Shown: positions 51,853 to 61,604 of the stretch, piece after piece
Numbering within the stretch: the first letter of the stretch is position 1
Layout of the letters: each line of letters opens with the position of its first letter
DNA from: JBHHUI01 sp965248775
GTDB lineage: Bacteria; Chloroflexota; Anaerolineae; Anaerolineales; JBHHUI01
DNA: 64,000 nucleotides
Reading direction: 5' to 3'
Assembly: GCA_965248775.1 (NCBI GenBank)
Contig: OZ252150.1
Span: forward strand, 3,038,001-3,102,000
The notes under the pieces: generated by a model
The model's database searches: none
What the model was told of the DNA's origin: nothing
What the model saw: the letters and a program-made list of their open reading frames with translations, nothing else
Position numbers and translations under genes: made by a program

Positions 51853-53367
51853 CTATTCGGCTGCTTTTCGGCGCGTCAACACGAGGAAGCCCGCCACGCC
51901 CGCGGCCAGTAGAAGTAGGATCACACCCGCCGCACCGAGCAGGGCTGTAGTGACTCGTGAGCCACCCCCAGCTTCTTCTTCGTCTGCGGTCGTTGTCTCA
52001 CCAGTCTGTTGAGCGCCAAATTCCAGATTGGCTGTACTGCCGGCTGCCAAGGTCAGATCCCAATCATTACGCGTGGTCTGCGTGTAGCTTTCGGGCACTT
52101 CGGAAGTGACACGGTAGTTGCCGCTGGCGAGTTCGGAGAAGCAGTGCGGCTCACTGGCACCGTCAGTAATATAAGATCCCAGTTCGGCGATGGTAGCAGC
52201 ATCGAACAACCCGAAGACACCGCCGGCAATCAGACCCTCATCCGGATCGCGAATGCCATTTCCATTCGTATCTCCGTAAAGTGTGACACAAATGCCGCCA
52301 TCGCCGGGCATAGTCTCGGCCGGAACTTCATCAACCTGCTCGGGTTGTGCTTCTTCAGCGGGTTGTTCCTCCGCAGGCTGTTCTTCGGCCGGTTGCTCCT
52401 CGGCAACTTGTTCCTCCGCTGCTGCTTCTGCAGGCTGCTCTTCAGCAGCCGGTTCTGCTGCCGCTGGCACCGGACCACCGTCAAACGGCCCAATTACGAG
52501 ACGTTGCCCAATGAAGATCGTATTGCCAGAAATGTTATTGAGTTGCTTGAGCTTTTCAAGGCATTCAGGTGTCTCACCACAAGCAACCGTTGCAATGTGA
52601 ACAAGAGAATCTCCAGTCTTGACGAAATATATCATTTGGCCGTTGGCATCAGGCGTAGGAATTGGGAAATCGGTCGGCGCAAGCCCAAGCGTAGGAGGCG
52701 GGTTGGTGGCGGTGGGAGAGGTCGGCGCGGTGACGGCAACCTCTACCAACGAGGCATCATCCCAATAGACGTCGTTGTGCAACAAATGTACTTCGGGGTT
52801 GGCATGAGTGAACACGGTCACTGTAGAATCTGCCACGGTCAATTCAACCGATATTTGTTGGTAAGTATCCACAAAGTTATGCGACGCCGACCAAACGATG
52901 TTCGGATCTGCAGCGTACGTTTTGCTATTACCTATCCCAATTCGCAGCCAGATATTGGTGTAGCCCTCCGATTTCGTTGAATCGCTTCCGGAACTTGCCC
53001 ATGCATGTACCCAGATACTAAAGCGATAGCGCTTGCCAGGAGTCAGTCCGAAGACTGTTTGTTGCAGCCCACCCCGGTAATTGGTACTGGTCGCGGTCAT
53101 CATCTGGGCACTCGAACCTGAATGCACCCTGCGAGTATCCGTCGAGGATTTGACCTCCAGATAGGTTGGCGATCCTTCAAGAAGCCAACTATCCCAGAAG
53201 GTCGCCACACCAGAAGTAGCAAAACCACCCTCGAAATCTGGATTGACTAGGTGATTAGTTTGCTCCGCCGGGGCAGCAACTACAGGCGATTCTCCCGTCG
53301 CGATTACCAAGCCACCCACTAGAAGAGCCAGGAGGGCCAGGTATATGATTGCTTGCTTTGTTCGCAT
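51853..53367 (-). CDS. surface protein: beta-module, LysM, Glu/Pro repeat, SdrD/Cna-B-like domain, C-terminal anchor
   Basis: 504 residues. Signal peptide (1-32) and an N-terminal beta-rich module beginning LVNPDFEGGFATSG. A LysM follows (about 250-295, YFVKTGDSLVHIATVACGE ... IFIGQRLVIGP). Next comes a low-complexity stretch with repeated EEQPAEEQPAEE (about 310-350), then a Cna-B/SdrD-like domain (ICVTLYGDTNGNGIRDPDEGLIAGGVF). Last is a membrane helix (about 478-498) with a basic tail. It should therefore be anchored in the membrane with the LysM near peptidoglycan. The paralogue at 53432 shares the order LysM, Cna-B-like, membrane helix, but has a different N-terminal module. Confidence 0.8.
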   Translation of the reverse strand: MRTKQAIIYLALLALLVGGLVIATGESPVVAAPAEQTNHLVNPDFEGGFATSGVATFWDSWLLEGSPTYLEVKSSTDTRRVHSGSSAQMMTATSTNYRGGLQQTVFGLTPGKRYRFSIWVHAWASSGSDSTKSEGYTNIWLRIGIGNSKTYAADPNIVWSASHNFVDTYQQISVELTVADSTVTVFTHANPEVHLLHNDVYWDDASLVEVAVTAPTSPTATNPPPTLGLAPTDFPIPTPDANGQMIYFVKTGDSLVHIATVACGETPECLEKLKQLNNISGNTIFIGQRLVIGPFDGGPVPAAAEPAAEEQPAEAAAEEQVAEEQPAEEQPAEEQPAEEAQPEQVDEVPAETMPGDGGICVTLYGDTNGNGIRDPDEGLIAGGVFGLFDAATIAELGSYITDGASEPHCFSELASGNYRVTSEVPESYTQTTRNDWDLTLAAGSTANLEFGAQQTGETTTADEEEAGGGSRVTTALLGAAGVILLLLAAGVAGFLVLTRRKAAE

Positions 53368-53431
53368 GAAGTTCCTTCCTTACCCCCGCACTAGAGAGCG
53401 CAATCGGTGTTCGCGCTATTTGTAATATGAG

Positions 53432-54964
53432 CTAGGGCCGCCGAGCAGCAACCAGCCGAAGGCCGACAAAGCCGGCCACAATGAGTAAGAGTACGCCTGC
53501 AGCAAGTGCGTACAATGTTGAAGTCCTGTCGGTCGTTTGTGGAATAACCGTCTGACCGGAAGCGTCCATGCCGAAGGCCAAAGTAATGATCGCGCCGCGT
53601 TCCAGATTAATCTCGGCCGAATCGGCTGTTGTCAGATGATAACCATTTGGCGGCAAGACAGTGATACGGTAAAGACTGGGCGCGAGTCGGCGGAAGCAAT
53701 CTAATTCGTCGCTCCGGCCGGATGTCCGGCTATCCAAAGGCCCATCGGCATTCACAAGAATAATGTGCGCACCGCTAGCAATGGCCTCGTTATCGTTGGC
53801 TGCGTTCCCGTTCAGGTCGTCGTATGCTAACACACAAATTTCGCCGTATTCCGGGACTGTTTCGGCAACGACCTCTGCAACTGTCTCTATGGTCGGTGTT
53901 GGCACTACGGCTTCTTCCACTTTGGGCTCAATGTTTTCCGGAACCGCAGTCGATTCTTCCACAGGCACTTCTGTCGACGGCGGCTCAACCACGCGGATCA
54001 GCAAATTCTGACCTGGGAATATCAGATTTTTGCCCAACTGGTTGAGTTCTTGGATCGCATCGGCAGTTGTGTTGTGATAAAAGGCGATCACCGCCAGCGT
54101 GTCATTCCCCCGCACGGTATACCAGACCTCGCCATTCTCCTGTGGTGTACTGGTTGGGCCGAATAGCGGGTCTGCGGTTGGGACAACTTCAGCCGGCTCA
54201 GCAGCGCTTCCTTCACCGCCTCCACCTGTTTCCGGTTGCGGAGTATCTACAGCAGTTGTCGCACCGGTCGGTCCTAGGCTCAGTCCGTCCAGAAAAAAGG
54301 CGTTATTCACCAGACCCCAGCGGCCGCGCACTTCCACTTCGACGACAGCTGTATCACTCTGCGCAACAAAATTCAATGAGAGCAAAGTCCACTCCCACGG
54401 CGGAACGACTGTTTGGTTTACCCAGCCGGAGCTGAGTGTCTGGTTGCCTGTACGTGCCCGCAGTAAAAATTCTCCGGCAAGCGGATCGTCGGAAAATGAG
54501 CGCCCGCGCACACCACCACTAATATATTCGGCGACTGTTTCGGGGAACACCGGCGCAACAAATTTATATTCCGCCCCCGGTGTCAGGCCGTTTACGGTCT
54601 GTCCGAGCCTGAACCAAATTGGACGCCAGGCTCCAAACACCTTGAGCGTGTGTTCGCCATCGCGCCAAAACCAGGTTTCAGCGAATTCAGCGGGATAGAA
54701 CCAAGTGACAACCTCCGGGCGTCCCCATGGTGAATCTTGCGGCTCGAGTAAAGGTGTAGCTTCGGTGGCGTACCAGAAATCCCACCCATTCGGGACGGAG
54801 ACTTCACCCAGGTTATTCCAGGAATACCAGCCATCTTCGAAGTCGGGATTCGTTAACAAATTGGTTTGAGCCTGCGGTGCAGCTACAGCCACGGAGGAGA
54901 TGGATGCAAGTCCAACCAATATCGCGAGGGCGCCCGAAACGCGGAAGCAGCGAGAGTTGCGCAT
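53432..54964 (-). CDS. surface protein: AWRPIW-type beta-module, LysM, Cna-B-like domain, C-terminal anchor
   Basis: 510 residues. Signal peptide (1-29), then the roughly 200-residue beta-module. Landmarks are TNPDFEDGWYSWNN, FGAWRPIWFRLGQTVNGLTPG, SDDPLAGEFLLRARTG and VEVEVRGRWGLVNNAFFLDGLSL. A LysM follows (WYTVRGNDTLAVIAFYHN), then a Pro/Glu/Val-rich linker, a Cna-B-like domain (ICVLAYDDLNGNAANDNEAIASG) and a membrane helix with Arg-rich end. The module is shared with the glycosidase-like gene at 56781-61460 on the same strand. A glycan-binding role is plausible by analogy to carbohydrate-binding jelly rolls but not shown by sequence. Confidence 0.8.
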   Translation of the reverse strand: MRNSRCFRVSGALAILVGLASISSVAVAAPQAQTNLLTNPDFEDGWYSWNNLGEVSVPNGWDFWYATEATPLLEPQDSPWGRPEVVTWFYPAEFAETWFWRDGEHTLKVFGAWRPIWFRLGQTVNGLTPGAEYKFVAPVFPETVAEYISGGVRGRSFSDDPLAGEFLLRARTGNQTLSSGWVNQTVVPPWEWTLLSLNFVAQSDTAVVEVEVRGRWGLVNNAFFLDGLSLGPTGATTAVDTPQPETGGGGEGSAAEPAEVVPTADPLFGPTSTPQENGEVWYTVRGNDTLAVIAFYHNTTADAIQELNQLGKNLIFPGQNLLIRVVEPPSTEVPVEESTAVPENIEPKVEEAVVPTPTIETVAEVVAETVPEYGEICVLAYDDLNGNAANDNEAIASGAHIILVNADGPLDSRTSGRSDELDCFRRLAPSLYRITVLPPNGYHLTTADSAEINLERGAIITLAFGMDASGQTVIPQTTDRTSTLYALAAGVLLLIVAGFVGLRLVAARRP

Positions 54965-55218
54965 TATTTTTATTGGCTCAAATGCATGGAATATGTGCGA
55001 CGCAACAAATCTTGGCTAACAGAAAGAATGCCCATCCCTAGCGGAATAGGCAAAGAATTTAATGTTGGGTCGCAGTAGTTGCCCTTCTTTTCTAGAGCGT
55101 CGCGAATTATAGCATAGGGGTTGATCGTGTCAATGAAAGCCAGTTTTGTGTTAGCCCAAAGTAGTAATGTCCCCTTTTGCGGTCACGCTCTACGGCACGA
55201 CCGGGGAGAGGGCAGAAG

Positions 55219-56531
55219 ATGGACAAACTACTAACGATGAGCAAGAAAGAACTCACGCGACTGGAAGTCATGCAAAGGCTCGCAGAGAAACGCCTGAAAC
55301 AACGTGAGGCGGCAGAGCAACTGGGGGTCAGCGTGCGCCACTTGAAGCGGCTCTTACGCACCTACCGACAGGCCGGAGCAGCCGGACTGGTCTCAAAGCG
55401 TCGCGGGCGGACGAGTAACAACCATCTGGGTGTCAAAGTTCGCAAGCAGGCGGTGCAGTTCATCCGCAAGCGTTACGCCGATTTCGGGCCGACGCTTGCC
55501 CACGAGAAACTGACGGAAATACATGGTCTGCAATTATCGGTCGAGAGCGTGCGCCAACTGATGGTTGCTGCTGAACTCTGGAAACCACGCCGCGCTAAAC
55601 GTGCGCGTGTGCACCAGATGCGTACTCGCCGTGCCTGTTTCGGCGAATTAGTCCAAATTGATGGCTCACCCTTTGACTGGTTCGAAGGCCGCGCCCCGGC
55701 TTGCTCGCTACTGGTCTTCATCGATGATGCTACTGGGCGCTTGCTTGAACTGTACTTCACGCCCCAGGAGAGCTTCTTTAGCTACTGCGCCGCCCTGCGC
55801 CGCTATTTCGCCCGGCACAGCAAGCCGTTGGCGTTCTATAGCGATAAGCATGGCATCTTTCACGTCAACGCGAAAAACGCCGTCTCCGGCACCGGACTGA
55901 CCCAGTTTGGCCGCGCGTTGCAGGAGTTGGACATCCAGAGCATCTGTGCCAACACCCCGCAGGCCAAGGGGCGTGTTGAGCGCGCCAATCAGACCCTGCA
56001 GGACCGCCTGGTCAAAGAAATGCGCCTGCAAAGCGTCTCCGGCCTTGAAGCCAGCAACGCCTTCACCCCCCAGTTCATGGACGATTTCAACCAGCGCTTC
56101 GCCGTCGTCCCCGCTGACCCGCGCGACGCCCATCGCCCACTGCTGCCCACCGACGTTCTGGATCGTATCTTCACCCGCCAGGATACGCGCACACTCTCCA
56201 AGAACCTCACCCTACAGTACAACAAGGTCGTCTACCAGATCCAGACTGCGCGTCCCGGTTATGCCCTGCGCAACGCCCGCGTCACTGTTTATGAGCAAGC
56301 CGACGGCGAGATCGCCATCCGCTACACCGTCCCGCCGACGGCGCGGGCAAAGGCCGGCTACTGGAGCATACAGTTTTCAACCGGCAACAGCGCCAGGCCG
56401 AGGTCGCTTCCAGCAAGTCGCTCGATCGGAAGCTCCGCAAACCTACACGCCCGGCTGCCGATCATCCCTGGCGCACTTATGGCCAGCGCCTGAACGGCGA
56501 GCCGGTGGCACCGAATGCCCAACGAAGTTAG
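55219..56531 (+). pseudogene. IS1202-like transposase with a frameshift near the C-terminus
   Basis: The N-terminal helix-turn-helix (REAAEQLGVSVRHLKRLLRTY) and the rve-type DDE domain are complete. They include VQIDGSPFDWFEG (Asp), FYSDKHGIF (Asp) and NTPQAKGRVERANQTLQDRL (Glu), as in the IS1202 type of ISNCY. The frame then runs into RAKAGYWSIQFSTG, unlike the family. Another frame one base back reads GKGRLLEHTVFNRQQRQAEVASSKSLDRKL and stops at 56529-56531, giving the usual end. So a frameshift of -1 (or a lost/gained base) lies at about 56320-56365. Start ATG 55219 follows GGAGAGG by 6-7 bases. The transposase may be inactive or, less likely, made by frameshifting. Confidence 0.75.
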
Positions 56532-56541
56532 CCCAAATAAG

Positions 56542-56594
56542 GGGCTATGGAAAAGTGGGCAAGCACACCCACCTTGCCCACTTTTCCACAGCCC
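56542..56594. other. 22-bp-stem hairpin inside the IS1202-like element
   Basis: GGGCTATGGAAAAGTGGGCAAG pairs with CTTGCCCACTTTTCCACAGCCC shifted by one bulge (arms 56542-56563 and 56573-56594, 9-base loop, one mismatch). It is close to the transposase stop and upstream of the right terminal repeats. It could end the transposase transcript (there is no strong T run) or have a role in transposition. Confidence 0.75.
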
Positions 56595-56710
56595 TACGAC
56601 GATGATGGTTCATCTCTCCTCCCCAAAAGGGGACATCTCTACTTTGGAGAAAAGGGGACATTTCTACTTTGGCTTGACATGAAAGCCAGTTTTGGCATTA
56701 TGTAATCCAA

Positions 56711-56753
56711 ATAAAAAGGTACGGATACTGCTCCCGTGTGCAATATCCGTACC
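56711..56753 (-). terminator. rho-independent terminator of the glycosidase-like gene
   Basis: Stem GGTACGGATACTGC / GCAATATCCGTACC (56719-56732 and 56740-56753, one mismatch) with a 7-base loop. Read on the minus strand, it is followed by TTTTTAT (56718-56711). It lies 28 bases after the stop of the minus-strand gene at 56781 and only 16 bases beyond the IS1202-like target duplication. Confidence 0.85.
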
Positions 56754-56780
56754 CAGACTGCTTCAGATATGGTGCTTGGA

Positions 56781-58360
56781 TTACATCCGCCAGAGTGAAG
56801 CCTCAGCAAGATACCAGGCATTGTAGACGAGTGCCAACCGGGAGCGTATCTCAATTGTGATATCGGCTGTGCTGTGGGCCAGCGTGAACTCATGCTTTAG
56901 AAGTATATATTTACCTGCTTCAAAGTCGTTGTGGACGCGCAGGAGAGTTTCGGTTTTGCGACCAGCGGATACTGATTTCAGCCAAATCTCGCCTGCCTCC
57001 GCACGATTGGTATAGGACTTTTCGCCGCCGGCGCCATAGCTCAGAACAGGATCTGCCAATAGCCGCAAACTGAAGAGATAAGGCTGGTTGGGTTCCAGGC
57101 CGACAACTTTCTGCGTCAGTGCCCACCAGATTGCGCGCCAGGCGCCCACTACGCGGAACACTCGCGCGACACCGTCTGTAAATGCAGCGCTGTCATCTGA
57201 CGAAGCGTTGTCCGGGGTGATGACTCCGCTCTTGGGATCCCGCCAGGCTTCTTCCTGCCCCTGAACACGTGGCGTGCGTGTCCCGGCGTACCAGATCGTC
57301 CAATTCTCCGGCACTTCGAGATTGGGCAGGATGGGCTTCGGCCGATAGACACTCCCGGCAAAGTTCGAATTCTGGAGCACATTGTGTGCCGTACTTACTG
57401 GTTCGGTATCGCCGTTGGAATCATCATCCGGCTGGGAGTCAGCATCCGCAAGTTTGAATACGGACAGGTCGTCAAAGTAGACATCCTGCGTGCGGAAGCC
57501 GTGGGGTCCATCGGCATACGGAATGATGCCAATGCGATTTCCACCGGCAACAAAATCGAGCGACAGCTTTTGCCAGTCCTGGATATGCCAATCGGCCTCG
57601 ACTCTCTTCTCTAGATTAGGTGGCGCATCAATTTTGCCGCCTTCAAAGCTGGCGATATTCTGTGCCGCCCGATTAGGTTCCGGGTATGGACTGGGGTCGG
57701 AAGTGAGCCCAATGCCGGCGTTGATCTCTCCCGGTGTGCCGCGCATGAACGGCGGATTCTCGTCATGCGTGCACCAGATGCGGCACCAGCCTTCGAGCCG
57801 GTAGGTCGCCCCCGGTTCCACACCAACCTGCTGCCACCAGCCGCCATGAAAGTGTTCGAACTGTCGGAAAACGCCCATGGCACGTTGTCCCGCGTGGATC
57901 TTTTCTTTGATCGGTTGTTGGGGCACTGTGAATTCAGGGATGCCCTTGCCCGCGACCCACCAGCTTGGCCAATCGTTCGGAGACCAGGAAGAGTTGCTGC
58001 GCCGAATAAAGCCCTGCTGATAATGATTGCTATCCTGGTCTGGAGTCAAGTTTTCCGGATTGCGGGTCAGGTCTTCGAAGGCGCCATTGCTCAGGATGTC
58101 GGTGCCCACCGGTTCAATGAGCGCAGTATCTGGGCGGCCGCCTTCACGCGGGGCTGCGATCTGTTCGAGTGTCGTCGCGTCAATACAAAAGCCATTATGC
58201 TGCAAGCCCCAGCGGCCACGACACTCCACAAAAACTTCCACTTCCGTTGTCGGCGGAGAAAATTCCAGCTCCAACTCGGAATACTGGCCGAATTTCAACG
58301 CGTTCCCATCTTTCCAACCGGTCTCGACCATGCGACCACTCACCCGCGCTCCTAGCCTAG
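56781..58360 (-). pseudogene. glycosidase-like modular protein, C-terminal fragment cut off by an ISNCY element
   Basis: This 527-codon fragment starts in the frame LGARVSGRMVETGWKDGNALKFGQYSELELEF and continues to FVECRGRWGLQHNGFCIDATTLEQ, the end of the first beta-module of the original gene. It then holds a second, larger beta-module of about 210 residues (ILSNGAFEDLTRNPENLTP, QQVGVEPGATYRLEGWCRIWCTH, DVYFDDLSVFKL). The third module follows, with FRVVGAWRAIWWALTQKVVGLEPN and ITIEIRSRLALVYNAWYLAEASL. The last module ends the protein, without any membrane anchor. With the N-terminal fragment (59903-61460) and one 9-bp target copy the product is 1045 residues. Confidence 0.8.
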
Positions 58361-59893
58361 TTTCCGGTGCAAAACGCACCACCTAATCAGAAATCGGCAA
58401 GGGCGAACTTCTTGCTGGGAGTGAACCTTGACAATTGCATAGTTACGTGGCCTTGGCCGCCAGCTTGGTACCGATGGTATTGAGATTGGCCGCCAGGATG
58501 GCCAGCCCGACCCAACGGTGGAAGCCTGCTTCGCCACGATTGCGGCAACGGTCGAGTCGATAGCGGCGTTTCAAGACACTTATCCGACCTTCGACGCCGG
58601 CGTGGTAACGCCGGCCACGGCGGAACCAGAGTTGCTTTTCATGGGCCCGACGTTGTTTGGATTTGTGCCCGGGCTTGGGCAAGATGACGCGCGCGACACC
58701 TAATGCGCGAGCATAAGCTTCGTTGCCGGGCGAGTAGAGTCCGCGATCGCCGCTGACCTGTTCCGGTGCGCAGCCAAACTGCTGCGTGTGCTGGTCGAGG
58801 GCAGGTTGCCACTGATTGACATCGTTCGGATTGCCAGCGAGGACGCGCCAGTTGCTTAGCAAGCCGCCGTCGACTTCATCGAGCCAGACCTTGCGCCCGA
58901 ACTCGGTGGGCTTGCGGACCTTGTTCCTGCGGATGATGGCGGTATGCGGTTCAAAGAGACTTACGAGCTTCTCACTCGCCGGGACACTCTCGCCGGCGAA
59001 GACCCGCCGCTCACATTGACTGATGACCTGCTCGACACGCGGGGTGAAGGTCTCGAGGGTCGCGGTCAAGCGCTGCGCTGCGCGATCTTTCTGTGTCTGC
59101 AGCTGCTCCAGAACGATTTTCGCCTGCTGCACACTCTGGCGGGCGACCTGCAGCAGCTTGCGGTACGTGGTCGTCAGCTGCGCTTTAGCTGTCTCGGAGC
59201 GCCTGCGGGCCTGATTGGCCACCTGGCGAGCATACTTGCGGGCACTGCGGGAGCGGTTGCGGAACGTCTCTTGCGTCAGTTCGCCCGTCTCAGCGTGCGC
59301 CCAAGCACACGCACACCATCAGCCAGCAGGCCGTTGTCAGTGGGGTAGCGGATGTTGGTCTCGACAACCGTTCCATCTGTGCGCAGCTTGCGGCCACGGG
59401 TGATCTTTAGCCTGCTGGCCAGCTGCAACACGTGGGCGTTCAGGGAGATAAGTGTTTCAGGTTGGAGCAGGTTCGCCCAGCGCAGGAGCGTCTTCTCGTC
59501 CGGCACGCGCTCGAAGTACACGCGGCAGAAGTGGCGCAGTACCAGACTGTCCCTGACATGTTTCTCTGTTTCCGCGTAGCTCCTGCCGTACAAATGCTTT
59601 ACGACTAACACCCTGAGCACGACTTCCACCGGCGTGGAGTTGCGGCCCGTCTGTAGTGTTTTCGGATAGCGTCGCGCAAAGTCACCGCGCACTCGCTGGT
59701 AGAGCTCGTCGTCATCCAGCAATACGTCGATATGCGCCAACACCGGGTCCAGCTCACTCGTCAATGCCAGAATGTCCAGGAAGAACTTGTCGATTTCGTG
59801 GCGGTCACGTAACATTGCAGCGGCCCTTTCTGTGGAAAATGCGGGTTTGATCATTCGCATCTTCTCACAGGAGGGCCACTTTCGCACCGGAAA
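58361..59893 (-). mobile_element. ISNCY-family (ISDol1-like) insertion sequence, 25-bp-deleted copy (1533 bp)
   Basis: Ends are TTTCCGGTGC and GCACCGGAAA, as in the copy at 32858-34415 (inverse orientation). Flanking 9-bp sequences are CTAGCCTAG (58352-58360) and CTAGACTAG (59894-59902), 8 of 9 identical, taken as the target duplication with one change. Excising it with one duplication makes the glycosidase gene continuous (ASLGARVSGRMV). It is 25 bp shorter than the intact copy. Confidence 0.85.
58443..59887 (-). pseudogene. ISNCY transposase with 25-bp internal deletion
   Basis: The first part is 59887 down to 59276 (203 residues), the second is 59222 down to 58443 (259 residues) in another frame. 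Relative to the intact copy, 25 bases are missing between GGGCGA and ACTGACG, with CGAA at both ends of the lost segment. A deletion across 4-bp direct repeats explains this. The rest differs by only a few residues (for example Gly for Glu in LPKPGHKSK and Arg for Trp in YGRSYAETEK). The second Asp and Glu of the DDE core lie in the out-of-frame part, so the product is inactive. Confidence 0.9.
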
Positions 59894-59902
59894 CTAGACT
59901 AG

Positions 59903-61460
59903 CCTCGCTGGCAAGTTTGTCGTCGGCAAATACTTTGCGCCCTTCATCCAAACGCATGACTGGCTCTGAATAGACAGAAACTTTGAAGCGATAGCGAGCA
60001 TTGGGTTTCAGCCCATTGACTTTCTGTGAGAGCCGCCACCAGATTGGACGCCAGGCAGCAGAGACGCGGAAGCAGGCCTCCCCATCGGCGAAGAGCTGCA
60101 CTTTTTCTTCGCCAATGGCTTCCCGCTTGGTAAACACCTGGGCCTGCGGCTGCCGCCAATCATGATCCTGGCGTTCAAGCTTGGACCAGCTCTCCGGTGC
60201 AAACCAGAAATTCCATTTGCTTAGGATATCACCGGCGTCGACGGTTTCGACTGCAGCTTCAAAACTGGCGTTTTCCAATACAGCGCTGCCACTGGCACCG
60301 TTGTCACTTGGTATTGTTACGGTCCCACCATTGGTATCGGTCGGTGTGGTCGGTGTGTCATCGACATCAATTGGTGCGACACATTGGCCCGAGCCATCAA
60401 AGACACTATCCGGCAATGCTTCCACCACTTCCCAGGGATCGGTGGTCCCTATCCAGGGGTCTGCATCGATATGGTCTAACAATCGGCGTACGGTCTTCGT
60501 GCCGGAGATTTCAAACTCGTCCCAGGGATTACCGAAATTGCCCAGCGTGAAAATGGTAGAGCCCACACAATATGGGTCTTGCTGCATTTGCTTGTCGTAC
60601 CAGATGAGCTGCGCGGCGTAATAAATCTCGGCATCGCGTTCGGAGCCACGCCAGTAGTCGATTGGATCCGTAGAGCCATCCCACTGCATCCAGCGATCCC
60701 GGATGCGCCGCCAGGGGCCACTGAACATAGGCTCGCACCAGGTGCCAACGCTATCAGTGCCGTTTTCCGTGATCACAATCGGCAGACGACCCAGCTTTCG
60801 TGGTGCGAGAATCTGGCGGTGCACCTTACGGTAACGCAGGGTGAGCCAGCCTGTATCATCGTCGGTATGCGTCGTGTTACATTCGCCATTCTCGGGCCCG
60901 GTGTTGAATGCCCCCCATCCGGACCACATAAACGGACCGCCATATTCGTGCAAGCCGAGCAACCCTTTGTGTTTGTTGGCTGCTTCCAATGCAGGCAGAA
61001 ATTCTTCCCATAAGCGATTATCGTGCTGAACTTCCGGGTAGCCCGTGGAGAAGTTTCCGATTACCGCACGCAAGCCCATCTCGGACAGGAGCCGTACGCG
61101 CTCGGCTTCAAAACCGGCGTACCAGCGCATACCATCACGCGCCTCTGCGTCCTGCGGCGCGCCAAACGACGGTTCGTTGTGGCCCTCCCAATAGAGGATC
61201 TCAGGCATTTCTTCATAATGACGCTCCTGCATCCGCACGTAATCGGAGGCATCCTTTTTCGGATCGATACCAGCGCGCCACTGCTCGCCCGCTGTCAGCG
61301 GATCGTACCAGCGCCCAATGATCAGTACATCGGGGTTATGTTGCAGCCATTCCTGCGCAGGATGGTTGCTAACAAGTTTGACCAAGCGCGTGCCGCGCTG
61401 GACGAATTCTGCCAGTTCCGGGCGTCCGGCGAGCACATGAGGTCCAAGCTTGCTCGGCAT
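59903..61460 (-). pseudogene. glycosidase-like modular protein, N-terminal fragment
   Basis: 519 codons. Residues about 1-390 look like a glycoside-hydrolase TIM barrel of clan A: YWEGHNEPSFG (NE, possible acid/base) and PIVITENGTDSVGTW (Glu, possible nucleophile). An early LVSNHPAQEWLQHNPD and a GLLGLHEYGGPFMWSG strand are also present. Next comes a Thr/Pro-rich linker (PIDVDDTPTTPTDTNGG) and the beginning of the first beta-module (FRVSAAWRPIWWRLSQKVNGLKPNARYRF, ASEASL). There is no signal peptide, and AAGGAG 7 bases upstream supports ATG 61460. The gene was interrupted after EAS by the ISNCY element at 58361-59893. It would act on a polysaccharide or glycoside that I cannot specify. Confidence 0.75.
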
Positions 61461-61604
61461 ATAACATCTCCTTCAAAGCGAGCTACGTATGTGTGCTCGA
61501 TTATAGTCACGAATAAATTTCGGGCAAAAGATAGAAACACATGGCTGCGAGGCCTTCGTTGACTTCGGAGGTCCGTAAACTGCCGCGCATGTTAAAATTC
61601 GGTT

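Larger units (their letters stand above)
55149..56679 (+). mobile_element. IS1202-like (ISNCY) insertion sequence with 15-bp target duplication
   Basis: The flanking direct repeat is 15 bp (TGAAAGCCAGTTTTG at 55134-55148 and 56680-56694). Ends are TGT...ACA, with a left terminal repeat (55156-55178, CCAAAGTAG[T]AATGTCCCCTTTT) and the same motif in the inverse on the right, twice in tandem (56625-56647 and 56650-56672). A 22-bp stem hairpin lies inside at 56542-56594. The 15-bp duplication agrees with an IS1202-type group (long target duplications), as I recall. It sits between two envelope genes, in non-coding DNA. Confidence 0.85.

Noticed and set aside
52330..52450. Tandem repeats that could suggest a CRISPR array or satellite
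   Set aside because: They encode the low-complexity Glu/Gln/Pro/Ala linker (EEQPAEEQPAEE) of the protein at 51853; spacing is short and in frame, with no spacers.
58518..59348. Open frames on the strand opposite the ISNCY transposase (also at 33341-33832)
   Set aside because: Shadow frames of the transposase; they recur because the elements are copies.
55149..61460. Composite transposon carrying envelope genes between the IS1202-like and ISNCY elements
   Set aside because: The two elements are of different types with their own target duplications, and the gene between them is itself split by one of them; there is no shared outer duplication.
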